From an uncultured Haliea sp. (lineage in GTDB: Bacteria > Pseudomonadota > Gammaproteobacteria > Pseudomonadales > Halieaceae): a stretch of DNA of 64,000 nucleotides. The stretch lies in NCBI GenBank assembly GCA_947258585.1, contig CAMYIZ010000016.1, positions 96,721 to 160,720 on the forward strand. The letters run 5' to 3'. The notes below the pieces were generated by a model. The model ran no database searches. It worked only from the letters and a program-made list of their open reading frames with translations, and had not been told where the DNA came from. Below are positions 9,132 to 17,728 of the stretch, piece after piece (position 1 is the stretch's first letter; the number at the start of each line of letters is the position of its first letter). The position numbers and the translations under genes are program-made.

Positions 9132-9614
9132 TCAGGGCCTGCGCCAGCTGGCGCAGCCCTTCTGGCCGGGCCCGGAGGCAACACAGAGCTCGATTTCCCG
9201 CAGATCGTCCGCGGCGGACAACAGCAACAGCTGTTGCAGCAGGTAACTGGAGAATTCCTCGACCGTGGCATTGCGCAGGGGCAACACCCTGGTGTCGGCT
9301 TTCAGGAACAGCATTTCCTCACTGGCGAAGTAGACACGGTAGTAATCGCCGTCCTCTTCTATACGCTGGAATGGGGAGTCCGCCGCCAACAGCATGTATT
9401 CATCCAGGGCATCGCAGAGAGACTTCAGTCGGCGCTTGTAGACGTTGTAGTCCGCCGCAAACCCGTTGTCGCCCATGGGCGCGACAATTTTCGCGGATAC
9501 GGAGTAGTTGTGGCCGTGCAGGCGCTCCCGCTCACTGGCGGAGAAAATAGTGAAGTGGGCTGCAGAAAACTTGTGGCTTTCCTTGTCGATGTACAGCGTA
9601 GTCAGACGCTCCAT
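9132..9614 (-). CDS. Divergent 6-pyruvoyl/6-carboxy-tetrahydropterin synthase family protein
   Basis: A 160-residue T-fold protein of the PTPS/QueD family, which acts on dihydroneopterin triphosphate. Zinc ligands are visible as H20 (FSAAHF) and H33/H35 (LHGHNY). Unlike QueD and PTPS, the CxxxHGH cysteine is absent: the segment reads SERERLHGH, with Glu30 three residues before the first His, and the usual C-terminal Glu-Thr catalytic pair is replaced in CVASGPGQKGC. The Glu-for-Cys change recalls the PTPS-III class known to replace FolB, but assignment is uncertain. Start 9614 is taken because the family begins there; the upstream open frame has no resemblance. Divergent from the SDR and YhhQ genes. 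Confidence 0.75.
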   Translation of the reverse strand: MERLTTLYIDKESHKFSAAHFTIFSASERERLHGHNYSVSAKIVAPMGDNGFAADYNVYKRRLKSLCDALDEYMLLAADSPFQRIEEDGDYYRVYFASEEMLFLKADTRVLPLRNATVEEFSSYLLQQLLLLSAADDLREIELCVASGPGQKGCASWRRP

Positions 9615-9821
9615 AACGCGATTCCGGCCTGTGGCGAAAAGTTGATTGTCCCGAGTGTACGCGCAATAGGCAAGAGCGGACCGCTGCGGCACAATACCGC
9701 CAGGCTGGAATTGGCCGGAAACGGTCGACCGGCGCAAACTGAAAGCGTAGCCGGCGCGTAACACCTTTTGCCGCCGGGTTCCGGCCCGCGGCCCAGTGCC
9801 GCAAACAACAGTGGGGGTTCC

Positions 9822-10523
9822 ATGCACACCGCAATCATTACCGGCGCCAGCGTCGGCATCGGGCGCGCTGCCGCGCAGCGCTTCCTGGACATGGGTTACC
9901 GTGTCTACAATCTGTCGCGCCGAGCCTGCCCCGACCAGGGCGTGCACAACCTCAGCTGCGACCTCGCTTCGACAGAGTCGATCGCCGCGGCCTGCCGCGA
10001 GCTGGCACCGGTTATCGCCGACAGTGCGGGCGTCTGCCTGCTGCACAACGCCAGCCAGATGCGCAAGGACGCTGCCACCGACTGCGACAGCGACAGCCTG
10101 CGACAGGTATTGGAGACCAATGTCGTGGCGGTCAACAGCCTCAACCAGGCGCTGCTGCCCAAGCTGCCACGGGGGTCCAGCCTGCTGTACATCGGTTCTA
10201 CCTTGTCAGAAAAAGCGGTAGCGGGGTCCTTCAGCTATGTGATCAGCAAACATGCGCAGCTCGGCATGATGCGGGCCAGCTGCCAGGACCTGATGGGCAG
10301 CGGCATCCACACGGCCCTGATCTGCCCGGGATTCACCGATACCGAGATGCTGCGCACCCACATCGGGGACAATCCGGATGTGGTGGCGGCAATCGGCGCC
10401 ATGAATGCCTTCGGGCGCCTGATCGAACCGGGCGAAATTGCCGAGCTCATCGTCTGGGCCCATGGCAACCCCGTGATAAACGGGGCGGTGCTGCACGCCA
10501 ACCTGGGCCAGAAGGAAGCCTGA
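9822..10523 (+). CDS. Short-chain dehydrogenase/reductase
   Basis: NAD(P)-dependent oxidoreductase of 233 residues with a classical SDR layout: cofactor loop TGASVGIG at residues 7-14, NAS at about 76-78 where NNAG usually stands, and the catalytic set S126, Y139, K143 (YVISK). The start follows a purine-rich stretch (GTGGGGG). One base separates it from the transporter gene downstream, so the two are probably an operon, and the pterin-synthase-like gene is divergent 207 bases away. Sepiapterin reductase and the folate/monapterin reductase FolM are also SDRs, so a pteridine substrate is an attractive guess from context, but no specific signature proves it. Confidence 0.85.
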   Translation: MHTAIITGASVGIGRAAAQRFLDMGYRVYNLSRRACPDQGVHNLSCDLASTESIAAACRELAPVIADSAGVCLLHNASQMRKDAATDCDSDSLRQVLETNVVAVNSLNQALLPKLPRGSSLLYIGSTLSEKAVAGSFSYVISKHAQLGMMRASCQDLMGSGIHTALICPGFTDTEMLRTHIGDNPDVVAAIGAMNAFGRLIEPGEIAELIVWAHGNPVINGAVLHANLGQKEA

Positions 10524-10524
10524 G

Positions 10525-11310
10525 ATGGCGTCCCTGCAGGTGGTTTGGGAGCGCCGGGAGCGCGTGTTCCTGGTGCTCGCGGGCACCTTCCTCTGCGCCA
10601 TGACCCTGCTGAACGTGATCGGTATTACGCGATTTATACAGCTGGGGCCAATGGCGCTGGCGGTCGGTGTGCTTCCCTACCCCCTGACGTTTCTCTGCAC
10701 GGACCTGGTCTGTGAACTCTACGGTCGCGCCCGGGCGAATTTCCTGGTGAGCGTTGGCCTGGGGCTGAATTTCTTCATCCTGTTTGTGCTCTTCCTCGGC
10801 GATGCGCTGCCGTCGGTCGGTCCGGACGCAATGCCGCCGTGGCAGATCCTGCAACTGGCGGAGCCGGTCATGCTTCCCAATGGCGAGACCGTGCGCGACA
10901 GTATCGGCCTCTACCAGCTGATCTATGCGACTACATCGGGCGCGGTCTTCGCCTCCATGCTCGCCTACATCGCCGCCCAGTACTGCGACGTCCAGCTGTT
11001 CCACTTTTGGAAACGGGTCACCAAGGGCAAGTACCTCTGGGTGCGCAACAACTTCAGCACCTTGATGAGCCAGATGGTCGATTCGGTGATGGTCATCACC
11101 GTGACTTTCGGCGCTGCTTTTCTACGCGGTGATGTGACCTTCAAGGCACTGCTGATCCTGATCGGCAGCAACTACCTGTTCAAGGCAACCGTGGCCCTGC
11201 TGGATACCGGCCCGTTTTACCTCTGTGTGCACTACCTGCGCCGCTACCTGCAACTGGGCCCACAGGAATACGCCGTGCCCGGGGGCAGTACCGACACCGC
11301 CGCGGCCTGA
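10525..11310 (+). CDS. Queuosine-precursor transporter family protein (YhhQ/VUT)
   Basis: Inner-membrane protein of 261 residues with about six hydrophobic segments, matching the DUF165/VUT family whose E. coli member YhhQ imports queuosine precursors (preQ0/preQ1). Typical sequence is MALAVGVLPYPLTFLCTDLVCELYG early and SQMVDSVMVITVTFGAAF in the second half. It is somewhat longer than E. coli YhhQ (about 221). Coupling to the SDR gene and proximity to a QueD-family protein fit a pteridine or 7-deazapurine theme. Transport of a different pterin cannot be excluded. Confidence 0.85.
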   Translation: MASLQVVWERRERVFLVLAGTFLCAMTLLNVIGITRFIQLGPMALAVGVLPYPLTFLCTDLVCELYGRARANFLVSVGLGLNFFILFVLFLGDALPSVGPDAMPPWQILQLAEPVMLPNGETVRDSIGLYQLIYATTSGAVFASMLAYIAAQYCDVQLFHFWKRVTKGKYLWVRNNFSTLMSQMVDSVMVITVTFGAAFLRGDVTFKALLILIGSNYLFKATVALLDTGPFYLCVHYLRRYLQLGPQEYAVPGGSTDTAAA

Positions 11311-11359
11311 TCCCGCAGCTGCGCCGGGACACTGGATGCCAGGCTCGGATTGCGACTGC

Positions 11360-12439
11360 TCAGCCCGCCGCCTGCAGCGGCGGAGCAGCCACACTCAACC
11401 CGGGACCGCGTCGAAGGTACTCGCGTGCAAGCTCTTCAGCAATGTCATGCGTTGGCTGCCGCGTGGTATCCGCCCGCTGCAGGACTTCCGCCAACGTCAG
11501 CTCGATCCGCTCGATATGGCTGCGCTTTTCATCGTTCGCAGACCCGGTGCGCTGATGGTGGACATCGATGATCCCCCCGGCGTTAATCAGGAAGTCCGGG
11601 CAGTAGAGGATGCCGTGATCCTGCAGGCGCGCGGAATCCTCTGCCGTCGCCAGCTGGTTGTTGGCGGCACCGGCGACGATGCCGGCGCGCAGCACGGAGA
11701 TGCTGCGATCGTTGAGCACCGCGCCCATCGCGCAGGGCGCCAGGATGTCCACTTCCAGCGCGAGGATCTCCTCCGCTGCGACTGGCAGTACACCCAGTTC
11801 ATCGACGGCTCGGCGCAGGTTGCCCTCGTTGACATCAGCCCCGTACACGGTTGCGCCATCGTCAAGCAAATGACGGGCCAGGTGGTAACCGACATGGCCC
11901 AGGCCTTGCACCGCCACCCGGAGCCCGGCACAGCTGTCCACGCCGAGCCGGTGGCGCACCGCCGTGCGAATACCGAGAAACACCCCGTAGGCGGTGCTGG
12001 GGGACGGGTCGCCGCCGAACTCGTTGTCGTTCATGCCACTGACATGGGGCGTGCGTTCCGCCATCAGGCGTATATCGGAGACACCGGTACCCGAGTCCTC
12101 GGCTGCCACATAGCGCCCACCCTGGGAGTGGACAAAATCACCCATGGCCCGCAGCAGGGCCGGGGTCTTGTCACGGCGGGGGTCACCTATGATCACCGAC
12201 TTGCCGCCACCCATGGGCAAGCCCGCCAGGGCGGACTTGTAGGTCATGCCCCGCGACAGGCGCAGCACGTCGTGCAGGGCCTCCTCGTCGCTGGCATAGG
12301 GGTACATGCGACAGCCGCCAACCCCCTGCCCCAGGGTAGTATCGTGGACGGCAATAATCGCGCGCAGGCCAGTTGAGCGATCGGAGCCAAACGCCACCAG
12401 CTCGTGCTGGTCCCAGGCAGGGGCGGTGAAAACAGTCAT
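11360..12439 (-). CDS. Leucine dehydrogenase-like amino acid dehydrogenase
   Basis: Glu/Leu/Phe/Val dehydrogenase of 359 residues that oxidatively deaminates branched-chain or related amino acids to 2-oxoacids using NAD. Start 12439 has GAGGACC upstream. Lys68 (GMTYKSALAG) and Lys80 (LPMGGGKSV) stand where the catalytic lysines of characterised leucine dehydrogenases do, and the dinucleotide loop VQGLGHVGYHLA is intact. It lies 34 bp downstream of the 2-oxoacid:ferredoxin oxidoreductase gene on the same strand, so its 2-oxoacid product would be the substrate of the neighbouring enzyme. Specificity among Leu, Val and Phe is not resolved. Confidence 0.9.
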   Translation of the reverse strand: MTVFTAPAWDQHELVAFGSDRSTGLRAIIAVHDTTLGQGVGGCRMYPYASDEEALHDVLRLSRGMTYKSALAGLPMGGGKSVIIGDPRRDKTPALLRAMGDFVHSQGGRYVAAEDSGTGVSDIRLMAERTPHVSGMNDNEFGGDPSPSTAYGVFLGIRTAVRHRLGVDSCAGLRVAVQGLGHVGYHLARHLLDDGATVYGADVNEGNLRRAVDELGVLPVAAEEILALEVDILAPCAMGAVLNDRSISVLRAGIVAGAANNQLATAEDSARLQDHGILYCPDFLINAGGIIDVHHQRTGSANDEKRSHIERIELTLAEVLQRADTTRQPTHDIAEELAREYLRRGPGLSVAAPPLQAAG

Positions 12440-12473
12440 GCAATTGGTCCTCGGTGAATGGTTATCGGTAGCT

Positions 12474-15400
12474 TCAGGCTGCGTTGACGACGGTGACCGG
12501 AGCGGCCACATCGCCGTGGAACTGTCGCAGTAACTCGGCCCGGCGCAGCGCGAGCAGTTCGCGGTTGCGATCCTTGACGTGGCCGAAGCCGCGCAGCCTG
12601 GCCGGGAGGCGTGCCAGCTCCAGGGCGGCCGCGTAATTGTCGGCCTGCAGAGCCGGCAACAACTGGTCCAGCAATGCCAGGTAGTCCTGCAGATCAGCGC
12701 GCTCCTGGCGCCGTTCGGCGGTCCGTCCAAACACGTCCAGGGCACTGCCGCGCAGGAAGCGCAGGCGGGCCAGCAAACCAAACGCCCGCAGCATCCAGGG
12801 GCCGAACTCCTGCTTGATCAGATGTCCGGTATTGGGGTCACGCTTGCTAAACAGGGGCGGGGCCAGATTGAAGCGCAACTCGTAGTCGCCTTCGAACTGG
12901 CGCTCCAGCTTGCGCAGGAATTCGCCGTCGCTGTAGAGACGGGCTACCTCGTACTCGTCCTTGATCGCCATCAGCTTGTAGAGGTTGCGGGCCACAGCCA
13001 CACTGATACTGTCCGCTTCTTCCGCGCGCGGATCCGCGGCGCGGACCCGCTCGGCCTGCTGCCGGTACTGCGCGGCATAGGCTGCGTTCTGGTACTGCGT
13101 CAGCCGCTCGGCACGGTCCTCGACAATGGCGTCGAAAGTCTGCAGCCGCGCCGGCGACTCAGGCGCCAGCTCGTCCACCAGCGCGAGCACCCGCTGCGGC
13201 TGGTCGGCGCAGCGCCGTCCCCACAGGAACGCCTCCTTGTTGAAGTCGACGGCGACGCCGTTCAAGTCGATTGCCTCTTCCAGCGCGGCCGCCGACACCG
13301 GCACCAGGCCCTGCTGCCAGGCATAGCCCAGCAGGAACAGGTTGGAACCGATAGAATCGCCCAGCAGCTGGGTGGCAATGCGGGTGGAATCGATAAAGAA
13401 GGTCGCGGCGTCCCCGGCCTCGTCGCTGACCTTGGCCTTCATCGCCGCGGTAGGGAAACGCGCATCCGGATCCAGGATAAACGCCGACGTGGGCACTTCC
13501 GCATCATTGACCACCGCGTGGGTACGGCCCTGGGCGACCTTGCCCAGAGCCTCATAGGTGGAGGTCACCACCAGGTCACAGCCCAGCAGCAGATCAGCCT
13601 CGCCCGCAGGAATGCGCACTGCCTTGATATCGTCCTGGCTGGCGCTCACCCGCACGTGGCTGACCACCGCACCAAACTTCTGCGCCAGACCGGTCTGGTT
13701 CATGGTCGCGCAGCCCTTGCCTTCAATGTGCGCCGCCATTGCCACCAGCGCAGTGATGGTCAGGACCCCGGTACCGCCGACGCCGGTCACCACCGTATTC
13801 CAGGGCTTGTCCAGGGCAGGCAGCACGGGCTCCGGCAACGGGTCGAACAGGGTGTCGACATCGGCCCCGGCACCGTCGGGCTTGCGCAGGCTGCCGCCGA
13901 TCACGGAGACAAAACTGGGGCAGAAGCCATTGGCGCAGCTGTAGTCCTTGTTGCAGGAGCTCTGGTCGATCTGGCGCTTGCGACCCAGCTCGGTTTCTTT
14001 GGGTATGACCGACAGGCAGTTGGACTTGACGCTGCAGTCACCGCAGCCTTCGCACACCGCGTCGTTGATGAATAGGCGCTTGGCGGGATCCTCGAGACTG
14101 CCCTTCTTGCGCCGGCGGCGCTTTTCCGCGGCGCAGGTCTGCACGTAGACGATCACCGACGTACCCTGGTATTCGCGCAACTCCCGCTGCAGGGCATCCA
14201 TCTCGTCGCGGTGATGGAGACTGAAGCCGGTGACACCGTGGAACTGGCCGCGCCAGGCCTCCGGATGGTCGCTCACCAGCGCTATGCGGTTGACGCGCTC
14301 GGCCGACACCTGGCTGATCAGGTCCGCCACCGTGAGGGTGCCGTCGATGGGTTGGCCACCGGTCATGGCGACCGCGTCGTTGTAGAGGATCTTGTAGGTA
14401 ATATTCACCCCGGACGCGACCGCCGCCCTGATCGCCAGCAGCCCCGAATGGAAATAGGTTCCGTCGCCGAGGTTCTGGAAAATGTGTTTGGTGTCGGTGA
14501 AGGGGGCCTGGCCTATCCAGGTCGCGCCCTCTCCGCCCATCTGGGTGAAGGTGTGGGTCTCCCGGTCCGGCATCCAGGTCGCCATGTAATGGCAGCCGAT
14601 CCCGCCGAACGCGTGACTGCCCTCGGGGACTCTGGTTGACGTATTGTGCGGGCAGCCGGAACAGAAGTGAGGCACCCGCTCGATGGTCTCGCGCGGCTGT
14701 GCCAGGGAGACTTCCTTCTGCTCGATCCAGCGTATGCGACGGTCCATGGTCTCGGACTGGTAGAAACGCCGGACCCGGCTGGCTATGGCCAGCGCCACCA
14801 TGGCCGGTGTCAGCTCGGCCAGGTTGGGCAGCAGGTCGCGACCCTCCTCATCGAATTCGCCAATGACCCGCGGACGGGCGGCAACCGGGTAGTTGTACAG
14901 CTGCCCGGTCAGCTGGTCCTCGATGATGGAGCGCTTCTCCTCCACCACCAGGATCTCCTCCAGCCCCTCGGCAAACTCGTGGGTGGTGCGAGGCTCCAGC
15001 GGCCAGGGCATCCCGACCTTGTAGACGCGCAGGCCGATCTCCGCGGCCACTGCATCGTCAATGCCCATGTCCTCCAGCGCCTGCATCACATCCAGGTAGG
15101 CCTTGCCGGTGGTAATGATCCCCAGACGCGGACTGGGGCAATCCACCACGATACGATTCAGGTTGTTGACCCGGGCAAACTCCCGGGCCGCATAGATCTT
15201 GTACTTGTTCAGCCGCAGCTCCTGCTCCAGCGGCTTGTCCGGCCAGCGGCCGTGCACACCATCCGCCGGCAGCTGGAACTCCTCGGGAATGACGATATTG
15301 ATCCGGTTGGGATCGATATCTGCGGAGATCGCCGAATCCATGTTTTCCGTGATCGCCTTCAGGGCGACCCAGCAGCCACTGTAGCGCGACAGCTCCCAGC

Positions 15401-15974
15401 CAAAAATACCGAGGTCCAGTACTTCCTGCACATTGGCCGGGCTCAATACCGGCACCGACGCGCCAATGAACATGTGCTCGGACTGGTGCGGCAGGGTAGA
15501 TGACTTGCAGGCATGGTCATCGCCGGCAACCGCCAGCACGCCGCCGAAGCGGGAGGTGCCGAAAGCGTTGGCGTGCTTGATAACGTCCATACTGCGATCG
15601 ACACCGGGGCCCTTGCCGTACCACATGCCGAACACGCCATCGTACCTCGCGCCGGCGAAGAGATTGGTCTGTTGACTGCCCCAGACCGCGGTCGCCGCCA
15701 GGTCCTCGTTGAGTCCGGGCTGGAAATGGACATTGTGTTTCGCCAGCCAGGGCCGGGCCTTCCACAGGGCCTGGTCAACCCCGCCCAGGGGCGAGCCACG
15801 GTAGCCGGAGATGAAGGCCGCGGTGTTCAGCCCCGCCCGCTGGTCGCGCTGGTGTTGCAACATGGGCAGGCGCACGAGCGCCTCAATACCTGTCATATAG
15901 GCGCGGGCGGTATCCAGGGCGTACTTGTCGTCCAGGGACACCTTGTGGATTGCCTTGCTGTTGTCTGTACCCAT
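12474..15974 (-). CDS. Fused indolepyruvate/2-oxoacid:ferredoxin oxidoreductase
   Basis: Large cytosolic iron-sulfur enzyme of 1166 residues that converts aryl or branched-chain 2-oxoacids to acyl-CoA with reduction of ferredoxin. Start 15974 has a strong GGAGGAGCT site. The IorA-like part runs from the N terminus, with a thiamine-diphosphate site around residues 500-531 (GDGTYFHSG to YNDAVAM). Iron-sulfur cysteines lie at about 641-653 (CEGCGDCSVKSNC) and 674-685. The IorB-like gamma domain begins near 720 (TGVGGTGVLTI), followed by a C-terminal extension. Fusions of this kind are usual in proteobacteria. Operon with the leucine-dehydrogenase-like gene, divergent from the Lrp-type regulator. 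Confidence 0.93.
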   Translation of the reverse strand: MGTDNSKAIHKVSLDDKYALDTARAYMTGIEALVRLPMLQHQRDQRAGLNTAAFISGYRGSPLGGVDQALWKARPWLAKHNVHFQPGLNEDLAATAVWGSQQTNLFAGARYDGVFGMWYGKGPGVDRSMDVIKHANAFGTSRFGGVLAVAGDDHACKSSTLPHQSEHMFIGASVPVLSPANVQEVLDLGIFGWELSRYSGCWVALKAITENMDSAISADIDPNRINIVIPEEFQLPADGVHGRWPDKPLEQELRLNKYKIYAAREFARVNNLNRIVVDCPSPRLGIITTGKAYLDVMQALEDMGIDDAVAAEIGLRVYKVGMPWPLEPRTTHEFAEGLEEILVVEEKRSIIEDQLTGQLYNYPVAARPRVIGEFDEEGRDLLPNLAELTPAMVALAIASRVRRFYQSETMDRRIRWIEQKEVSLAQPRETIERVPHFCSGCPHNTSTRVPEGSHAFGGIGCHYMATWMPDRETHTFTQMGGEGATWIGQAPFTDTKHIFQNLGDGTYFHSGLLAIRAAVASGVNITYKILYNDAVAMTGGQPIDGTLTVADLISQVSAERVNRIALVSDHPEAWRGQFHGVTGFSLHHRDEMDALQRELREYQGTSVIVYVQTCAAEKRRRRKKGSLEDPAKRLFINDAVCEGCGDCSVKSNCLSVIPKETELGRKRQIDQSSCNKDYSCANGFCPSFVSVIGGSLRKPDGAGADVDTLFDPLPEPVLPALDKPWNTVVTGVGGTGVLTITALVAMAAHIEGKGCATMNQTGLAQKFGAVVSHVRVSASQDDIKAVRIPAGEADLLLGCDLVVTSTYEALGKVAQGRTHAVVNDAEVPTSAFILDPDARFPTAAMKAKVSDEAGDAATFFIDSTRIATQLLGDSIGSNLFLLGYAWQQGLVPVSAAALEEAIDLNGVAVDFNKEAFLWGRRCADQPQRVLALVDELAPESPARLQTFDAIVEDRAERLTQYQNAAYAAQYRQQAERVRAADPRAEEADSISVAVARNLYKLMAIKDEYEVARLYSDGEFLRKLERQFEGDYELRFNLAPPLFSKRDPNTGHLIKQEFGPWMLRAFGLLARLRFLRGSALDVFGRTAERRQERADLQDYLALLDQLLPALQADNYAAALELARLPARLRGFGHVKDRNRELLALRRAELLRQFHGDVAAPVTVVNAA

Positions 15975-16011
15975 GCTTGCAGCTCCTCCAGAGTGCCTAG
16001 TGTCCCTGAAA

Positions 16012-16017
16012 AGTATA
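16012..16017 (-). promoter_or_regulatory. Likely -10 element of the oxoacid oxidoreductase operon
   Basis: On the minus strand TATACT lies about 40 bases before the start codon of the oxidoreductase gene. A convincing -35 at 17-bp spacing is not obvious (TTGCCG is 20 bases away), which would fit a promoter that needs an activator. Confidence 0.4.
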
Positions 16018-16057
16018 GGATTTGTTATTTGATTTGACGGCAATTTCCACCCTAATA

Positions 16058-16072
16058 TGCATGATTTATGCA
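16058..16072. promoter_or_regulatory. 15-bp palindrome, candidate Lrp/AsnC binding site
   Basis: TGCATGATTTATGCA: perfect 5-bp arms around a 5-base AT-rich centre, the size and form of Lrp-family boxes. It lies between the divergent regulator and oxidoreductase genes, about 25 bases before the regulator start and about 40 bases upstream of the opposing -10 element. That placement could combine repression of the regulator with activation of the catabolic operon. Confidence 0.5.
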
Positions 16073-16096
16073 CCCGGTTTCCTCAAGGCGGAATAA

Positions 16097-16573
16097 ATGT
16101 CCAATATTCTCGGTAAACAAGACGTAGAGATTCTCAAGATGTTGCAGCGCGATGCGACCATCAGCACGGCGGCAATTGCCGAGCGCATCAACCTGTCCCA
16201 GTCGCCTTGCTGGCGCCGCATCAACCGCATGGAGGAAGAGGGGCTGATCCAGGGCCGGGTTGTCCTCCTCGATCGCGCCCGCCTGGGCATGGAGGTCGTC
16301 GTTTTCGCCACCATCAACCTCACTTCCACCGGGCGCCAGAACCTGATGAGCTTTGAGCAGGATATCGTGCGCCATCCTGAGGTGATGGAGTGTTATACAA
16401 TGACCGGAATCTGGGATTACATGCTCAAGATCGTGACCCGGGACATCCGCCACTATGAGGACTTTGTGCGCAATACGCTGACCGCCAGTCCGGCTATCCG
16501 TGAGCTGCATTCGCATATGGCGGTCACAGAGATCAAGAACAGCACCGAATTACCGCTGGACACCCAGCTCTAG
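16097..16573 (+). CDS. Lrp/AsnC family transcriptional regulator
   Basis: DNA-binding regulator of 158 residues. The N-terminal helix-turn-helix is at about residues 6-60 (LGKQDVEILKMLQRDA, then LSQSPCWRRINRMEEEGLI), followed by the RAM/AsnC ligand-binding domain (VVVFATINL, CYTMTGIWDYMLKIVTRDI). Such proteins sense amino acids, often leucine, aromatic amino acids or branched-chain amino acids. It is divergent from the 2-oxoacid oxidoreductase/leucine-dehydrogenase-like operon and is followed after 12 bp by an aminotransferase gene, so amino-acid catabolism is the likely regulon. AAGGCGG serves as ribosome site. Confidence 0.93.
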   Translation: MSNILGKQDVEILKMLQRDATISTAAIAERINLSQSPCWRRINRMEEEGLIQGRVVLLDRARLGMEVVVFATINLTSTGRQNLMSFEQDIVRHPEVMECYTMTGIWDYMLKIVTRDIRHYEDFVRNTLTASPAIRELHSHMAVTEIKNSTELPLDTQL

Positions 16574-16585
16574 GACCCAGAGGCC

Positions 16586-17728
16586 ATGCTGCAAAGCAAG
16601 TTGCCGGATGTCGGCACCACCATTTTTACCCGCATGTCTGCCCTCGCCCAGGCGCATCAGGCGCTGAACCTGTCCCAGGGCTTCCCGGATTTCCCGCCGC
16701 CACACGCCCTGCGCGCGGCCCTCGCCCGCCACGCCATGGAGGGCCACAACCAGTACGCCCCAATGGCTGGACTGCCGGCGCTGCGCGAGGCGATTGCGGT
16801 CCAGCTCGGCCGCCATCGCGGCGTACATTGTGACCCGGAGACCGAGATCACCGTGGTCCCCGGCGCCACCGAAGCGATCTACTGCGCAATTACCGCATGC
16901 GTACGCCGGGGGGACGAGGTAATCCTGCTGGACCCTTGTTACGACAGCTACCGGCCCGCGGTGATTCTGGCGGAAGGGACTCCCGTCCACGTGCCGATGA
17001 AGGCGCCCGCCTTTGCCCCGGACTGGGAGCGGATTGAACAGGCCATCAGTGCCAGAACCCGCCTGCTGGTGATCAACTCCCCCCACAACCCCACCGGCGC
17101 CGTCATGAGCCGGGAAGACCTGCTGCAACTGGAGCGCCTGGTCACTCGCCACGGGCTGCTGGTGATCAGCGACGAGGTCTACGAGTATCTGCTTTACGAC
17201 GGCCGCCGACATCACAGCGCGCTGCAGTTCGCCGGACTCCGGGAGCGCTGTTTCGCGGTGTTCTCCTTTGGCAAGACCTTTGGCGTCACGGGCTGGAAAA
17301 CCGGCTATTGCGTCGCCCCGGCGGCACTCACCGCGGAGCTGCGCAAGGTGCACCAGTTCGTCTGCTTTGTCGCGGTGACGCCGGTGCAACAGGCACTGGC
17401 TGACTTCATGACCGGGGAACCGGACTACCCGCTGGCGCTGGCGGCAAGCTACCAGCGCAAGCGCGACCTGTTCTGCGCCGCGCTGGCGGGCTCCCGCTTC
17501 TCGCTACAGCCCAGCGCCGGCAGCTACTTCCAGCTGCTGGACTACACTGCCATCAGCGCCAGCGACGACACCGTCCTGTGCGAGCAATGGACCCGGGAAG
17601 CGGGCGTTGCCTCCATCCCGGTTTCGGTGTTTTATCAACAACCACCCCCGCAGCGGCTGCTGCGCTTCTGCTTTGCCAAGCAGGATGAGCAGCTGCTGCG
17701 GGCAGCGGAGCGATTATGCAGGATCTGA
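16586..17728 (+). CDS. PLP aminotransferase, methionine/glutamine aminotransferase-like (YbdL type)
   Basis: Class I/II aminotransferase of 380 residues. It shows NLSQGFPDFPPP at the N terminus, the HNPTGAV loop, SDEVYEYLLYDG and the PLP lysine K230 in FSFGKTFGVTGWKTGYC. This pattern fits the YbdL/kynurenine-aminotransferase-like branch that uses methionine, glutamine or aromatic amino acids. The gene overlaps the nitrilase-family gene by 13 bases. Aminotransferase plus omega-amidase is the known glutamine-transaminase arrangement used to salvage methionine from its 2-oxoacid, which is the likeliest role here. Confidence 0.9.
   Translation: MLQSKLPDVGTTIFTRMSALAQAHQALNLSQGFPDFPPPHALRAALARHAMEGHNQYAPMAGLPALREAIAVQLGRHRGVHCDPETEITVVPGATEAIYCAITACVRRGDEVILLDPCYDSYRPAVILAEGTPVHVPMKAPAFAPDWERIEQAISARTRLLVINSPHNPTGAVMSREDLLQLERLVTRHGLLVISDEVYEYLLYDGRRHHSALQFAGLRERCFAVFSFGKTFGVTGWKTGYCVAPAALTAELRKVHQFVCFVAVTPVQQALADFMTGEPDYPLALAASYQRKRDLFCAALAGSRFSLQPSAGSYFQLLDYTAISASDDTVLCEQWTREAGVASIPVSVFYQQPPPQRLLRFCFAKQDEQLLRAAERLCRI

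Noticed and set aside
12579..14075. 498-codon open frame on the plus strand
   Set aside because: Antisense to the indolepyruvate:ferredoxin oxidoreductase gene, whose cofactor motifs are intact on the other strand.
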